Shown one piece after another: positions 36,255-44,144 of a DNA stretch of 64,000 nucleotides. The translations under genes were made by a program, and so were the position numbers. The stretch is from a virus: IMG/VR virus record IMGVR_UViG_3300042332_001411, positions 1 to 64,000 of that record. One strand, written 5' to 3'. The notes below the pieces were generated by a model. That model worked only from the letters and a program-made list of their open reading frames with translations. It was not told the origin of the DNA and did no database searches. The first letter of the stretch is position 1. Each line of letters begins with the position of its first letter.

Positions 36255-38909
36255 TTGAATAATATAAAGCGTAAAATTTTTATTATATTCGGTTCTGCCT
36301 TATGCATAACCGTTTTTGCTTTTTTGGCACCCAACGAGGCTTATGCTGCAGATAATCAAGAGCAGGTTATTGTTAGCCCTGCTCAACAGGCAGTTAACAC
36401 AGCCCTTGAGACGGCTACTACAGAGGTTCAACAGGCTATTACAGCCACGAACAATGCTCTAGTAGAGGTAACACAAGCACAAACCGAATATTCCCAAGCC
36501 CAAGGGGTCACGGCTGAGGTGGCATCAAAAATATCTTTGGCTAACACAGAAATAAATAATGTTCAAGTCGCTATTAATACTATTAGCGGTGTTGATTTAT
36601 CTGTTACCCCAATAGATCAAAGTTCTCAGGTAGTTCAAGATGCAAAGGCTACAGTAACTGTTGCAACTACCGCCATAAATAATATAACAACACAAATAAC
36701 AGAGGCTCAGACAGCAATATCTGAAGTAGTCACTGCAAAAACAGAAGCCTCTACAGCACAGGCAACTGCTCAAACCGAATTAACTCAAGCAAACCTTGCT
36801 ATTGATGCTGCCCAAACAGCAGTCAACAATTTACAAGCCACTATTGGAACTAGCACAAATGTTTTGGCTGGAGTAGATGATGCTGGGGTTCAAATGAATC
36901 TTCCGTTCGGAATGCAAATGGGTGGAACTGTTTATAATAACGTTTATGTTGGGTCTAATGCAACAATAACATTTGGTGTAAATGAGGGTGGCGTATACCA
37001 TACAACTCCAAGTGCCCCATCCGTATCTATAGCGGGATGGGACTGGACTACTTGGAGCACAGGAACAGGTATTACCTATGCAACAACTGGTACAAGTTTA
37101 GATATTGCTTGGGACCTTCGTCCATACCCACAACAAGATGCCTCTACACAAATGGTTCAAATTAGATTTAATGCTGATGTTAATCCAAATGACGGGGCAT
37201 GGATGGCAAGTGTAACTGCTAATGGACCAATACCAGATCAAGCAAGATTTAATGTTAGAGAAACAACCAACGGTGCACTTATTCCAATTACAGATACTAA
37301 TGCTGGAGCAGGTTTTGCTGGACAAATAAGTCAAGGTGCAGCATTCACTCCATATGTAGATCCAAACACAGAAACAGTTCAGGCATCGGTTGACGCAGCA
37401 AATGCAACGATTGCACAATTAAACTCAAGCCTTACCCCAGTTGTTGCACAAAATACAACAAATACTTCTAATATAAATGCAATCAATATAACATCTTTAA
37501 CCAATACCGTAAACTCAGCGGTATCAACAAAAACATCTCTTGAGTCATCATTGAATACTAAATCAAGTCAATTAGTTACTGCAATTAACAACAACATTCC
37601 AACCCCTGCCCCAATAATTTCAACTCCAATTGTTGCAGGAACTACCGCAACTATTACACCATCCTTACCTGAAGGATATACAGCAAACACTTGGTTTTAT
37701 CAAGTAATAACAGAAGATCCTGATGCAGAAAATCCATATGAAGGACAAACATTAAATACTGACGGTGCTCCTGCATCTATTCAGTTAAGTGGTTTGACAG
37801 AAGGCGCTACCTATACTGTTAGAGTTGCTAACTGGTCTGGACCTGTAAGTCAATATACTGATACTGTTATTTCTGTACCCGCACCACAAGGCTCTAATTT
37901 AACTACTGGTGGCAATAGTTCCCCAATAGATACAACTCCAATAGATACAACCCCTGTATACACAGAACCAGTTGATACAACTCCCGTAGATACAGAGCCA
38001 GTAGATATAGACCCTGTGGATACGGAGCCAGTAGATACAGATCCTGTAGATACGGATCCAGTAGACACAGAACCAATTGATACAGAACCAATTGATACAG
38101 AACCAATTGATACAGAACCAATTGATACAGAACCAGTTAATACTCCTGCAGAAGAAGCAGAGGCTGTATTTGAAGAAAGTGAAGTTTCTATTGAAGAAAT
38201 ATCAGAAAGCGGTGCAAATCTTTCTGTAGAAGATATTCAAGAAGTTGTTACTGATTTAATTAGCGATAGCAGTTTAGATGCATCTGAAATCTCTGCCGTA
38301 CTAGAAGCAATTGCTGAAGGTGGAGAAGTGTCTGAAGAGATTGCTGCTGAAGTATCTGAATCTTTATCAGAGGGCGGATTAACAGAAGCAGAAGCAGAAT
38401 TTATTACAGAAATGCTTTCTGCAGACGGAGAAATAACAACTGCAGAAGTTGTTAATTTATCTGAAGCCTTATCTGAAGACGGCAAATTTACTTTAGCAGA
38501 AAAAGATTTAGTTGCAGATGTATTGGTAGAATCAGCAGAAGGAGCACCTGTAACTGCTGCCAACATAGAAGCAGCGGGAATTGAATATCGTGATCTTCCA
38601 CCTACAATTCCAGTAGAGGTAAGAGAAGATGCAAACGGAAACCCCGTAGTAATTCAAGCAGAAGTTGCTTCAGCATTACTTGTTTTAGAAAGTCCAGCAG
38701 CACTAGCAGAAGCAATTGCTGGGTGTTTTAATCCAGAACAAGCAATAGAAGGTTTGACAGAAGAGCAAAAATGCGAGTTAGGGAAAGCCTTGCTTAACAT
38801 CGGAGCAGATATGTCTATTCCAGAACGTGAAAAATCGGAAGATATTGTAGTTGTAACAATCATTGCTGGCCAAGTGATAGTTGGAACTGCATCAAGAAGG
38901 AGGAAATAA
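36255..38909 (+). CDS. Large exported protein with C-terminal membrane anchor
   Basis: An 884-residue protein with TTG start. It has a signal peptide (IFIIFGSALCITVFAFLAP, then AYAAD) and an Ala/Thr/Gln coiled coil (about 30-200). A beta domain follows (about 210-370: NVYVGSNATITFGVNEGG, LDIAWDLRPYPQQD), then an Fn3-like domain (about 450-540). Next come 15 pentapeptide repeats PxDTx (37923-38147) and an acidic helical region with EF-hand-like pieces (SADGEITTAEV, SEDGKFTLAE). It ends in a hydrophobic segment and RRRK, as in membrane-anchored surface proteins. An LPxTG motif is not seen. Possible role: display on the infected cell surface or on the virion. Confidence 0.6.
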   Translation: MNNIKRKIFIIFGSALCITVFAFLAPNEAYAADNQEQVIVSPAQQAVNTALETATTEVQQAITATNNALVEVTQAQTEYSQAQGVTAEVASKISLANTEINNVQVAINTISGVDLSVTPIDQSSQVVQDAKATVTVATTAINNITTQITEAQTAISEVVTAKTEASTAQATAQTELTQANLAIDAAQTAVNNLQATIGTSTNVLAGVDDAGVQMNLPFGMQMGGTVYNNVYVGSNATITFGVNEGGVYHTTPSAPSVSIAGWDWTTWSTGTGITYATTGTSLDIAWDLRPYPQQDASTQMVQIRFNADVNPNDGAWMASVTANGPIPDQARFNVRETTNGALIPITDTNAGAGFAGQISQGAAFTPYVDPNTETVQASVDAANATIAQLNSSLTPVVAQNTTNTSNINAINITSLTNTVNSAVSTKTSLESSLNTKSSQLVTAINNNIPTPAPIISTPIVAGTTATITPSLPEGYTANTWFYQVITEDPDAENPYEGQTLNTDGAPASIQLSGLTEGATYTVRVANWSGPVSQYTDTVISVPAPQGSNLTTGGNSSPIDTTPIDTTPVYTEPVDTTPVDTEPVDIDPVDTEPVDTDPVDTDPVDTEPIDTEPIDTEPIDTEPIDTEPVNTPAEEAEAVFEESEVSIEEISESGANLSVEDIQEVVTDLISDSSLDASEISAVLEAIAEGGEVSEEIAAEVSESLSEGGLTEAEAEFITEMLSADGEITTAEVVNLSEALSEDGKFTLAEKDLVADVLVESAEGAPVTAANIEAAGIEYRDLPPTIPVEVREDANGNPVVIQAEVASALLVLESPAALAEAIAGCFNPEQAIEGLTEEQKCELGKALLNIGADMSIPEREKSEDIVVVTIIAGQVIVGTASRRRK
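37923..38147 (+). repeat. 15-bp tandem repeat, fifteen units
   Basis: Fifteen consecutive 15-base units encode PIDTT/PVDTE-type pentapeptides in frame. Four adjacent units near 38088-38135 are identical at the DNA level (ATTGATACAGAACCA), indicating recent slippage or expansion. The repeat forms an acidic, proline-containing stalk within the surface protein. Confidence 0.9.
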
Positions 38910-38910
38910 A

Positions 38911-39090
38911 ATGAAATGGTTAAAAAAATGGGGCATGGCAGCCCTAAATGAAAACTTTACATTCCTAGGGTTTTTCGTAGCCTGGGTAGTACTTGAGGGC
39001 AGCGCAAAAACAGTAGTAGGATATGTAACTATAGCCTCAGTAGCCCTATGGTTTCTAACTATGGGCATTCGTGAAAAAGGGGAAGAGTAA
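38911..39090 (+). CDS. Small two-span membrane protein
   Basis: A 59-residue protein behind a strong AGGAGG site. It has two hydrophobic segments (TFLGFFVAWVVLEG and VVGYVTIASVALWFLTMG) and charged ends. It lies upstream of the lysis genes, so it could be a holin or antiholin, but several small membrane proteins here compete for that role. Confidence 0.5.
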   Translation: MKWLKKWGMAALNENFTFLGFFVAWVVLEGSAKTVVGYVTIASVALWFLTMGIREKGEE

Positions 39091-39138
39091 TAACACTATC
39101 CTATTAATAATACTATAAAACATTATCTTAATGTATAG

Positions 39139-39144
39139 TATAAT
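39139..39144 (+). promoter_or_regulatory. Leaderless promoter for lipoprotein
   Basis: TAG-TATAAT ends six bases before the ATG at 39151. No ribosome binding site is present. Confidence 0.6.
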
Positions 39145-39150
39145 ATTGGT

Positions 39151-39345
39151 ATGAGAAAGTTGCCCTCAGCCCTACTTTGCGGTATACTTGTATTAGGTCT
39201 TTCAGGCTGTGGCGTTTTCGAAAGTAGATATCGTTACGAGTGTCAAGACCCAGCAAACTGGAAAGAAGCAAAGTGCCTTCCTCCAGCATGTGAAGCAAGC
39301 GGTACATGTACAAAAGATTTAGTAAAGGAAACTAACAATGGGTAA
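39151..39345 (+). CDS. Phage-encoded lipoprotein
   Basis: A 64-residue protein with a lipoprotein signal (MRKLPSALLCGILVLGLSGC; lipobox LSGC, Cys20). The mature part has four further cysteines (C31, C42, C47, C53) that could form two disulphides outside the membrane. Small phage lipoproteins often block superinfection, which is a possible role. Leaderless expression. It overlaps the next gene by eight bases. Confidence 0.65.
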   Translation: MRKLPSALLCGILVLGLSGCGVFESRYRYECQDPANWKEAKCLPPACEASGTCTKDLVKETNNG

Positions 39346-39742
39346 ACGTAGAACGCAAGCAGAACTAGATGGTTTATTAAAGTTTGTATTAGGTCTTACT
39401 TTAGGGGCAATTTTATTCTTTACAACAATGGGTATTTTATATGCTCTCGTTTTTGTTGAGCAACCACTAACTGGTCAATCTGAAAACGACAAAATGTTTT
39501 TTAATGTTTTGGGTAGCGTAGCAACTTTTATTACTGGAACGCTTGCAGGTATTTTAATTGGTCAGTCTGGTGCAAAAGATATTATGGATGCACAGTTGTC
39601 TAATAAAGAAATGGATTCTAAAAATACATTAGCAGATAAAAAACTTGAATCAGAAATTGATGAAGCAAAGGCACGGAGATTAAATAAACCTGACGGAGCA
39701 ATGCCAGAAGAACAACCTATTGATACAGATTGGGATAAATAA
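39338..39742 (+). CDS. Membrane protein with helical cytoplasmic tail
   Basis: A 134-residue protein with two transmembrane segments (FVLGLTLGAILFFTTMGILY; VLGSVATFITGTLAGILIG) and a charged helical C-terminus. It lies between the lipoprotein and the DUF2061-like gene, with overlaps on both sides, within the lysis-region operon. It could take part in membrane permeabilisation. Not recognised further. Confidence 0.5.
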   Translation: MGKRRTQAELDGLLKFVLGLTLGAILFFTTMGILYALVFVEQPLTGQSENDKMFFNVLGSVATFITGTLAGILIGQSGAKDIMDAQLSNKEMDSKNTLADKKLESEIDEAKARRLNKPDGAMPEEQPIDTDWDK

Positions 39743-39975
39743 TGTCTAAAAAAAAATCAGATAGCAAAAAAAGAAGTATTTATAAATCAGTTACTTGGCC
39801 ATTAGTCCATATTGGATTTGTTGGAACGTTAGTTTATTTTTTTGAAAAGGCTATTACTGGTGAAGCCCATTGGGAATATGCTGGCACATTTGCAATAATT
39901 TATACAGGATGTGAAATATTAGGTTTCTTTTTACATGAAAGAGCCTGGGCTAAATTTGGAAAAAAGGTTAAATAA
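39742..39975 (+). CDS. DUF2061-like small membrane protein
   Basis: A 77-residue protein. SIYKSVTWPLVHIGFVGTLV and IIYTGCEILGFFLHERAWAK match the two-span DUF2061 pattern ending in H-E-R-x-W. It overlaps by one base with both the preceding gene and the endolysin (TAATG), so it probably belongs to the lysis cassette. The family's molecular function is unknown. Confidence 0.6.
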   Translation: MSKKKSDSKKRSIYKSVTWPLVHIGFVGTLVYFFEKAITGEAHWEYAGTFAIIYTGCEILGFFLHERAWAKFGKKVK

Positions 39976-40562
39976 TGGCAGAGCAAGGTACAGCAGCACG
40001 ACTTATTGAAGTTGCCACTGCAGAAGTAGGAACTGTTGAAGGTCCTAAAGATAATGAAACAAAGTATGGAGCATATGCCAAAGCCAATTTCCAACCGTGG
40101 TGCGGAAGTTTTGTTAATTGGTGTGGTAATGAAGCAGGAGTAAAAATTCCTAATACCGTTTATACCCCTGGTGGAGCAGCAGCATTTAAGAAGTCTGGAC
40201 AATGGATTGACGTAGACGTTGCAGATCCAGAGCCAGGAGATATTGCATACTTTGATTTTCCATCTGACGGGGTAGATAGAATATCCCATGTAGCAATTGT
40301 TGTTAAAGACAATGAAGATGGGACAGTCTGGTGTGTTGAAGGAAATACATCTGGAGATCCTAAAGGTAGCCAACGTAATGGTGGAGAGGTTTGTAAAAAA
40401 CTTCGTGCTTACAAGAAAAATAAAAAAGGAATTCTTATTTCTATTGTGGGTTTTGGCAGGCCTAAATTTGGTGCCTCTGCATCAAAAACACCAGCAGCCC
40501 CTGTAAAAAAGGGTACTGCTAAACCAAAAACATGCTCAGCATGTGGACAAACTATAAAATAA
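39975..40562 (+). CDS. Endolysin, CHAP amidase/peptidase
   Basis: A 195-residue cysteine hydrolase that cuts peptidoglycan peptides. The catalytic residues are Cys43 (PWCGSFVNWC), His105 (ISHVAIVV) and Glu122/Asn124 (CVEGNTSG). No signal peptide is present, so it needs a holin. The C-terminus has an Ala/Pro/Lys linker and ends in CSACGQ, a half zinc knuckle rather than a recognised wall-binding domain. Confidence 0.82.
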   Translation: MAEQGTAARLIEVATAEVGTVEGPKDNETKYGAYAKANFQPWCGSFVNWCGNEAGVKIPNTVYTPGGAAAFKKSGQWIDVDVADPEPGDIAYFDFPSDGVDRISHVAIVVKDNEDGTVWCVEGNTSGDPKGSQRNGGEVCKKLRAYKKNKKGILISIVGFGRPKFGASASKTPAAPVKKGTAKPKTCSACGQTIK

Positions 40563-40568
40563 TAGTGC

Positions 40569-40596
40569 TTGACTAGCCAAAATTTTTTGGTATACT
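40569..40596 (+). promoter_or_regulatory. Promoter for threonine hydrolase operon
   Basis: TTGACT (40569-40574), 16-base spacer, and TG-G-TATACT (-10 at 40591-40596). The leader of about 20 bases has AAAGGGGAG before the ATG at 40623. This starts a long operon that runs through the carbamoyltransferase. Confidence 0.7.
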
Positions 40597-40622
40597 TAAA
40601 TAGAAAAAGTAAAGGGGAGCCT

Positions 40623-41144
40623 ATGACAATCATTGCTGTCGTTAAACAAGATGGTAAAGTCTATATGGCAGGAGATCGTGGTGCCTCTGATGACGATAAT
40701 ATAATGTCTATTGTCGCCCCCAAAGTTTGGAAAACTGGACCATATCTTTTTGGATATGCTGGAACAATGGATGGGGAAAGAATTAGACATAACTTCAAAC
40801 CACCACTACCAGAAGGAAATTTAGATAAGTTTATGTATACAAAATTTATCAAGTCATTACGTAAATTTTATGAAGAATGGTGGGTAGATACAACCAAAGA
40901 TGCTGATTTTGGCATGATTATTTGTATTCGTGGAAGAATATTTGAACACAACGCAATAGACATGTCTTTAACAGAATATCAACAACCATTCTTGTGTATG
41001 GGATCTGGATCGGGGTATGCCTATGGATCCTTATACTCAACACAAAAACAAAAAAATCCTAGAAATAGAGTAAGACAAGCAGTTGCATCAGCAATAGAAT
41101 ACTCCCCTTCATGTAAAGGGCCAATAGATACGGTGAGTGCATAA
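40623..41144 (+). CDS. HslV/proteasome-beta-like threonine hydrolase
   Basis: A 173-residue N-terminal-nucleophile hydrolase. After removal of the initiator Met the first residue is Thr1. Counting from it, Asp17 lies in MAGDRGAS and Lys33 in VAPKVW, the exact positions of the catalytic Thr1, Asp17 and Lys33 of HslV and proteasome beta subunits. Length is also that of HslV. No HslU-type ATPase or alpha subunit is visible here. It may be a stand-alone protease, a processing enzyme for phage proteins, or a modulator of a host proteasome. The start is fixed by the ribosome binding site and by the Thr1 requirement; an upstream TTG at 40569 would lie inside the promoter. Confidence 0.78.
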   Translation: MTIIAVVKQDGKVYMAGDRGASDDDNIMSIVAPKVWKTGPYLFGYAGTMDGERIRHNFKPPLPEGNLDKFMYTKFIKSLRKFYEEWWVDTTKDADFGMIICIRGRIFEHNAIDMSLTEYQQPFLCMGSGSGYAYGSLYSTQKQKNPRNRVRQAVASAIEYSPSCKGPIDTVSA

Positions 41145-41350
41145 TGAGTGATATCTTTAAAGAAGAAAGAGAAGAATTGGCAAATATTCAAGAATTTGAA
41201 ATTTGGCTAGAAAATGGAATTAGTAGAAAATGGATAACTCCTCCATTCTGTAACACACATGATGGAGATCCGTATATGACCGAAGAAGAAGAACAAGAAT
41301 GGTCAGATGGCGGAGACCCTTGTCAAGTTGTGTTGAAAGTTGTTAGTTAA
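41144..41350 (+). CDS. Small acidic protein
   Basis: A 68-residue, strongly acidic protein (EEREELANIQEFEIW, TEEEEQEWSDGGD). It overlaps both neighbours by one base (TAATG), so it is coupled to the threonine hydrolase and the carbamoyltransferase. Not recognised. Confidence 0.55.
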   Translation: MSDIFKEEREELANIQEFEIWLENGISRKWITPPFCNTHDGDPYMTEEEEQEWSDGGDPCQVVLKVVS

Positions 41351-42801
41351 TGATAATTTTAGGAATTAATGAAACAACTCATGACGCATCTGTGTCTTTG
41401 TTAAGAAATGGAGAGTTAGTATTTGCTGCACATGCAGAGCGTTTTAGTAAACAAAAAAATGATTGGTTTACTAATGATGAACTAATTGATTGTGCACTTC
41501 AGTATGGAAAGCCAGACCGCATAGCCTACTACGAAAATCGTTGGTTAAAAAAATCTAGAATATTGCTAAAAGGTGGATTTGGTGGTGGCAAGCCAAACTA
41601 TCTAAACAGAAAAGATTTAAGGTGGGTGCCAAGAGAATCATTTAGCCATCACTATTCACACGCAGCAGCAGGCTACTACACAAGCCCATTTCGTGATGCT
41701 GTTATTGTTGTTTTAGATGCTATTGGCGAGTACAACACCTCTACTATATGGGTAGGAGATGGTTCAAGAATTAAACAAGTTTACAAAAAAAATTACCCCT
41801 TTAGTTTTGGTTTATTTTATTCAGCATTTACACAATTAGTTGGCTTAAAACCAAACGAAGAAGAATATATTTTTATGGGTATGGCAGCCTATGGGGATGC
41901 AAACAAATATTACAATAAAGTAAGAGATTATTTTCCAGAGCACAACAAACAAAAATATAATTTTCACAAAGGCATTACTGACTGGGGCTGGGTAACAGAA
42001 CAGGATAAGTTTGATATTGCTGCAGCAGTTCAAAAAGTATATGAACTTAGACTTATGGAATTCATGAAAATGGCAAGAACCATTACAGGGAAAACCGAGT
42101 TAGTATTTATGGGTGGTTGTGCATTAAACTGTTCTGCTAACACAAGATTGTGGGATATATTTGATGATGTTTGGATCATGCCAAATCCTGGAGATTCTGG
42201 AAGTTCATTAGGTGCTGCAGTTGCATCATATGGAAAACATATTAAATGGCAAAATCCTTATCTAGGCTATGATTTGGGCGGGACTTATCCAGTATCAGAA
42301 ATAATTACAGAGTTAATTAAAAATAAAGTAGCAGCAGTTGCGGTTGGCAGAGCAGAATATGGACCAAGAGCACTAGGAAACAGAAGCATCCTAGCAGATC
42401 CAAGGGATCCTTTAATTAAGGACAAAGTCAATTTAATTAAACAAAGAGAACTTTTTAGACCATTTGCTCCAGTAGTCTTGGAAGAGCATGCTGATAAATG
42501 GTTTGACATGGATTTTACATCTCCATATATGCAGTATGCAGTAAAGTGTTTACAGCCAGACAAAATTCCTGCAGTAGTCCATAAAGATGGAACTTCAAGA
42601 GTGCAAACAGTAAACAAAGATCAACATCCTGGGTTGCACGAAGTTTTGTCTAACTGGTATGCACTTACGGGAGTCCCAGTATTATTAAATACTAGTTTAA
42701 ATATTAAAGGGCAGCCATTGTTAAATGACGAAAAAGATATCTTGGCATGGGAAAAAGCATATAATTCTAAAGTTATAACTGGTAAAAATGGCAAAGACTG
42801 A
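41350..42801 (+). CDS. Carbamoyltransferase, NodU/TobZ family
   Basis: A 483-residue enzyme that transfers a carbamoyl group from carbamoyl phosphate to a hydroxyl. The N-terminal Kae1-like domain shows NETTHDASVSLLRNGELVFA, FSHHYSHAAAGYY, VVLDAIGEYN and FMGGCALNC. The C-terminal YrdC-like part has EYGPRALGNRSILADPRD and QRELFRPFAPVV. Targets in the family include sugars, antibiotics and, in some environmental phages, 5-hydroxymethylcytosine. The following sugar-transfer genes favour a glycan; DUF1599 at 31645 would fit DNA modification. Confidence 0.88.
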   Translation: MIILGINETTHDASVSLLRNGELVFAAHAERFSKQKNDWFTNDELIDCALQYGKPDRIAYYENRWLKKSRILLKGGFGGGKPNYLNRKDLRWVPRESFSHHYSHAAAGYYTSPFRDAVIVVLDAIGEYNTSTIWVGDGSRIKQVYKKNYPFSFGLFYSAFTQLVGLKPNEEEYIFMGMAAYGDANKYYNKVRDYFPEHNKQKYNFHKGITDWGWVTEQDKFDIAAAVQKVYELRLMEFMKMARTITGKTELVFMGGCALNCSANTRLWDIFDDVWIMPNPGDSGSSLGAAVASYGKHIKWQNPYLGYDLGGTYPVSEIITELIKNKVAAVAVGRAEYGPRALGNRSILADPRDPLIKDKVNLIKQRELFRPFAPVVLEEHADKWFDMDFTSPYMQYAVKCLQPDKIPAVVHKDGTSRVQTVNKDQHPGLHEVLSNWYALTGVPVLLNTSLNIKGQPLLNDEKDILAWEKAYNSKVITGKNGKD

Positions 42802-43432
42802 TTTTAATATTTGGCAAAAATCTTTTGATAAATCATTTTTATTTATTAATGAACAATCAAACGTTAGACCTGATTGGCTAACCTACAATGAAGTATTAAA
42901 GACTGAATATAAAGATTCAGTAATCAAACCAATAAATAAATATATATATAAATTATGTCCACCACCAAAATTAGTTTCTATTGAGGATAATGTCATAACT
43001 TTATGTCAAGAAAATTTTGCTGAAATATTTTTAGTAAAAAGAAAAAATTCTTTATCTTTAGCAGCAACTGAAAAAATTCATGTAAGACAATTTTATTTAT
43101 CTAAAGAAAAAAAAGAAAAAACACCAGAATGTTTTGACCAAGTATTTAATTGGGCCATGCCTTGGTTTATTGATGAAGAAAATATAGACATAGAAATATC
43201 ACCTGCGCCAGACTCACCATTTTATTTTTACAACTTTGCTTATACAAGTAAAAAAACATTACAGGAAAAAATAGACCCACTTATGTTATTTTTTAAATTT
43301 AAGAATGCTGGAAATCACATGGTAGATGAGGAGTGTGGTAGAATAAAAAGACAACAGCCTGCGTATTTGATAAAGTTTGCCTGTAGTGATATACTAGTAA
43401 ACAAGGTAAAGGAGTTTTATGGCAAAAATTAA
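42788..43432 (+). CDS. Hypothetical protein in modification cluster
   Basis: A 214-residue protein overlapping the carbamoyltransferase by 14 bases. Blocks include FNWAMPWFIDEENIDIEISP, PFYFYNFAYTSKK and LMLFFKFKNAG. The layout weakly recalls the next two paralogous genes (short hydrophobic strands, ending near a basic tail), but I cannot show homology. Function unknown. Confidence 0.5.
   Translation: MAKTDFNIWQKSFDKSFLFINEQSNVRPDWLTYNEVLKTEYKDSVIKPINKYIYKLCPPPKLVSIEDNVITLCQENFAEIFLVKRKNSLSLAATEKIHVRQFYLSKEKKEKTPECFDQVFNWAMPWFIDEENIDIEISPAPDSPFYFYNFAYTSKKTLQEKIDPLMLFFKFKNAGNHMVDEECGRIKRQQPAYLIKFACSDILVNKVKEFYGKN
43387..43395 (+). promoter_or_regulatory. Extended -10 promoter inside upstream gene
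   Basis: TG-A-TATACT within the 3' end of the gene at 42788, 23 bases before the ATG at 43419; AAAGGAG lies in the leader. Confidence 0.6.
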
Positions 43433-44144
43433 ATTTTATCCATTTAGTCAAGAAACAATACATGTTGCCCCAGAACCAACCCCTGCTTCAAAAAATATGC
43501 CAACTTGGTACAAAAAACAACCAGCGTATGGCGCCAACGAAGAAACATCCTTGCAGAAGGGTTTTTCTGCATCAACCGTAAAAAGATGCATGCCAATTTT
43601 TGATGCATTAAATAGCGGGTATATAATTTATTTTCCTTGTGATATATATATAGATGCAACGAATCCAGAAAAAATTTCTTGGTCGTTACCAGAAACTATG
43701 AAAATGTTTAAAAGAGAGATAGTATCTTCTCACAGCCCAGAGCAAGTTTCACATTATCCAAGAGATGAAAAAAAATATCATAAAGAAATATTTAGAGTTA
43801 TGCCATTTTGGTCTGTTGGAACAGACAGGGGATATAGTTCCCTATTTACGCACCCAATACATAGAGATGGCCTTCCATTTCAAGCATTTTCAGCAGTAAT
43901 AGATACTGACAAATTTGTAAGTGATGGACACTTGTCTGTTTATATTGAAAAAGATTTTAAAGGCATAATTGAAAGAGGCACGCCATTAGTTCAAGTAATT
44001 CCATTCAAAAGAGATAAATATGAAATGGAGTTAGTTGACATTAAAGAGTCTTCTAATTTTATCAATAAACAAAGGTTACTTGTAAGAAGTAAATTTAAAA
44101 ATTTTTATAGAGACAATTTAAGACAAAAGAAAGAGTATCGATGA
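43419..44144 (+). CDS. DUF6065-like protein (1)
   Basis: A 241-residue protein with the sequence style PTPASKNMPTWYKKQPAYG, VKRCMPIFDALNSGYIIYFP, HPIHRDGLPFQAF, RGTPLVQVIPFKR and a C-terminal RQKKEYR. A paralogue follows directly. I recall this pattern from DUF6065-type phage proteins of unknown function, but I could not check it. It is located among sugar-transfer enzymes and shares conserved His/Asp residues with its paralogue, so it may be an enzyme of the same pathway. It overlaps the next gene by four bases (ATGA). Confidence 0.5.
   Translation: MAKIKFYPFSQETIHVAPEPTPASKNMPTWYKKQPAYGANEETSLQKGFSASTVKRCMPIFDALNSGYIIYFPCDIYIDATNPEKISWSLPETMKMFKREIVSSHSPEQVSHYPRDEKKYHKEIFRVMPFWSVGTDRGYSSLFTHPIHRDGLPFQAFSAVIDTDKFVSDGHLSVYIEKDFKGIIERGTPLVQVIPFKRDKYEMELVDIKESSNFINKQRLLVRSKFKNFYRDNLRQKKEYR

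Noticed and set aside
37850-38121. Antisense frames made of STGSV- and LVLYQ-type repeats
   Set aside because: They only mirror the 15-bp repeats of the surface-protein gene.
37923-38147. CRISPR array
   Set aside because: The units are contiguous 15-mers with no spacers and are in frame with the coding sequence. No cas genes other than the Cas4-like exonuclease, which is common in phages.
39900-40373. A 157-codon minus-strand frame opposite the endolysin
   Set aside because: Cys/Ile-rich shadow of a gene with a complete CHAP active site.
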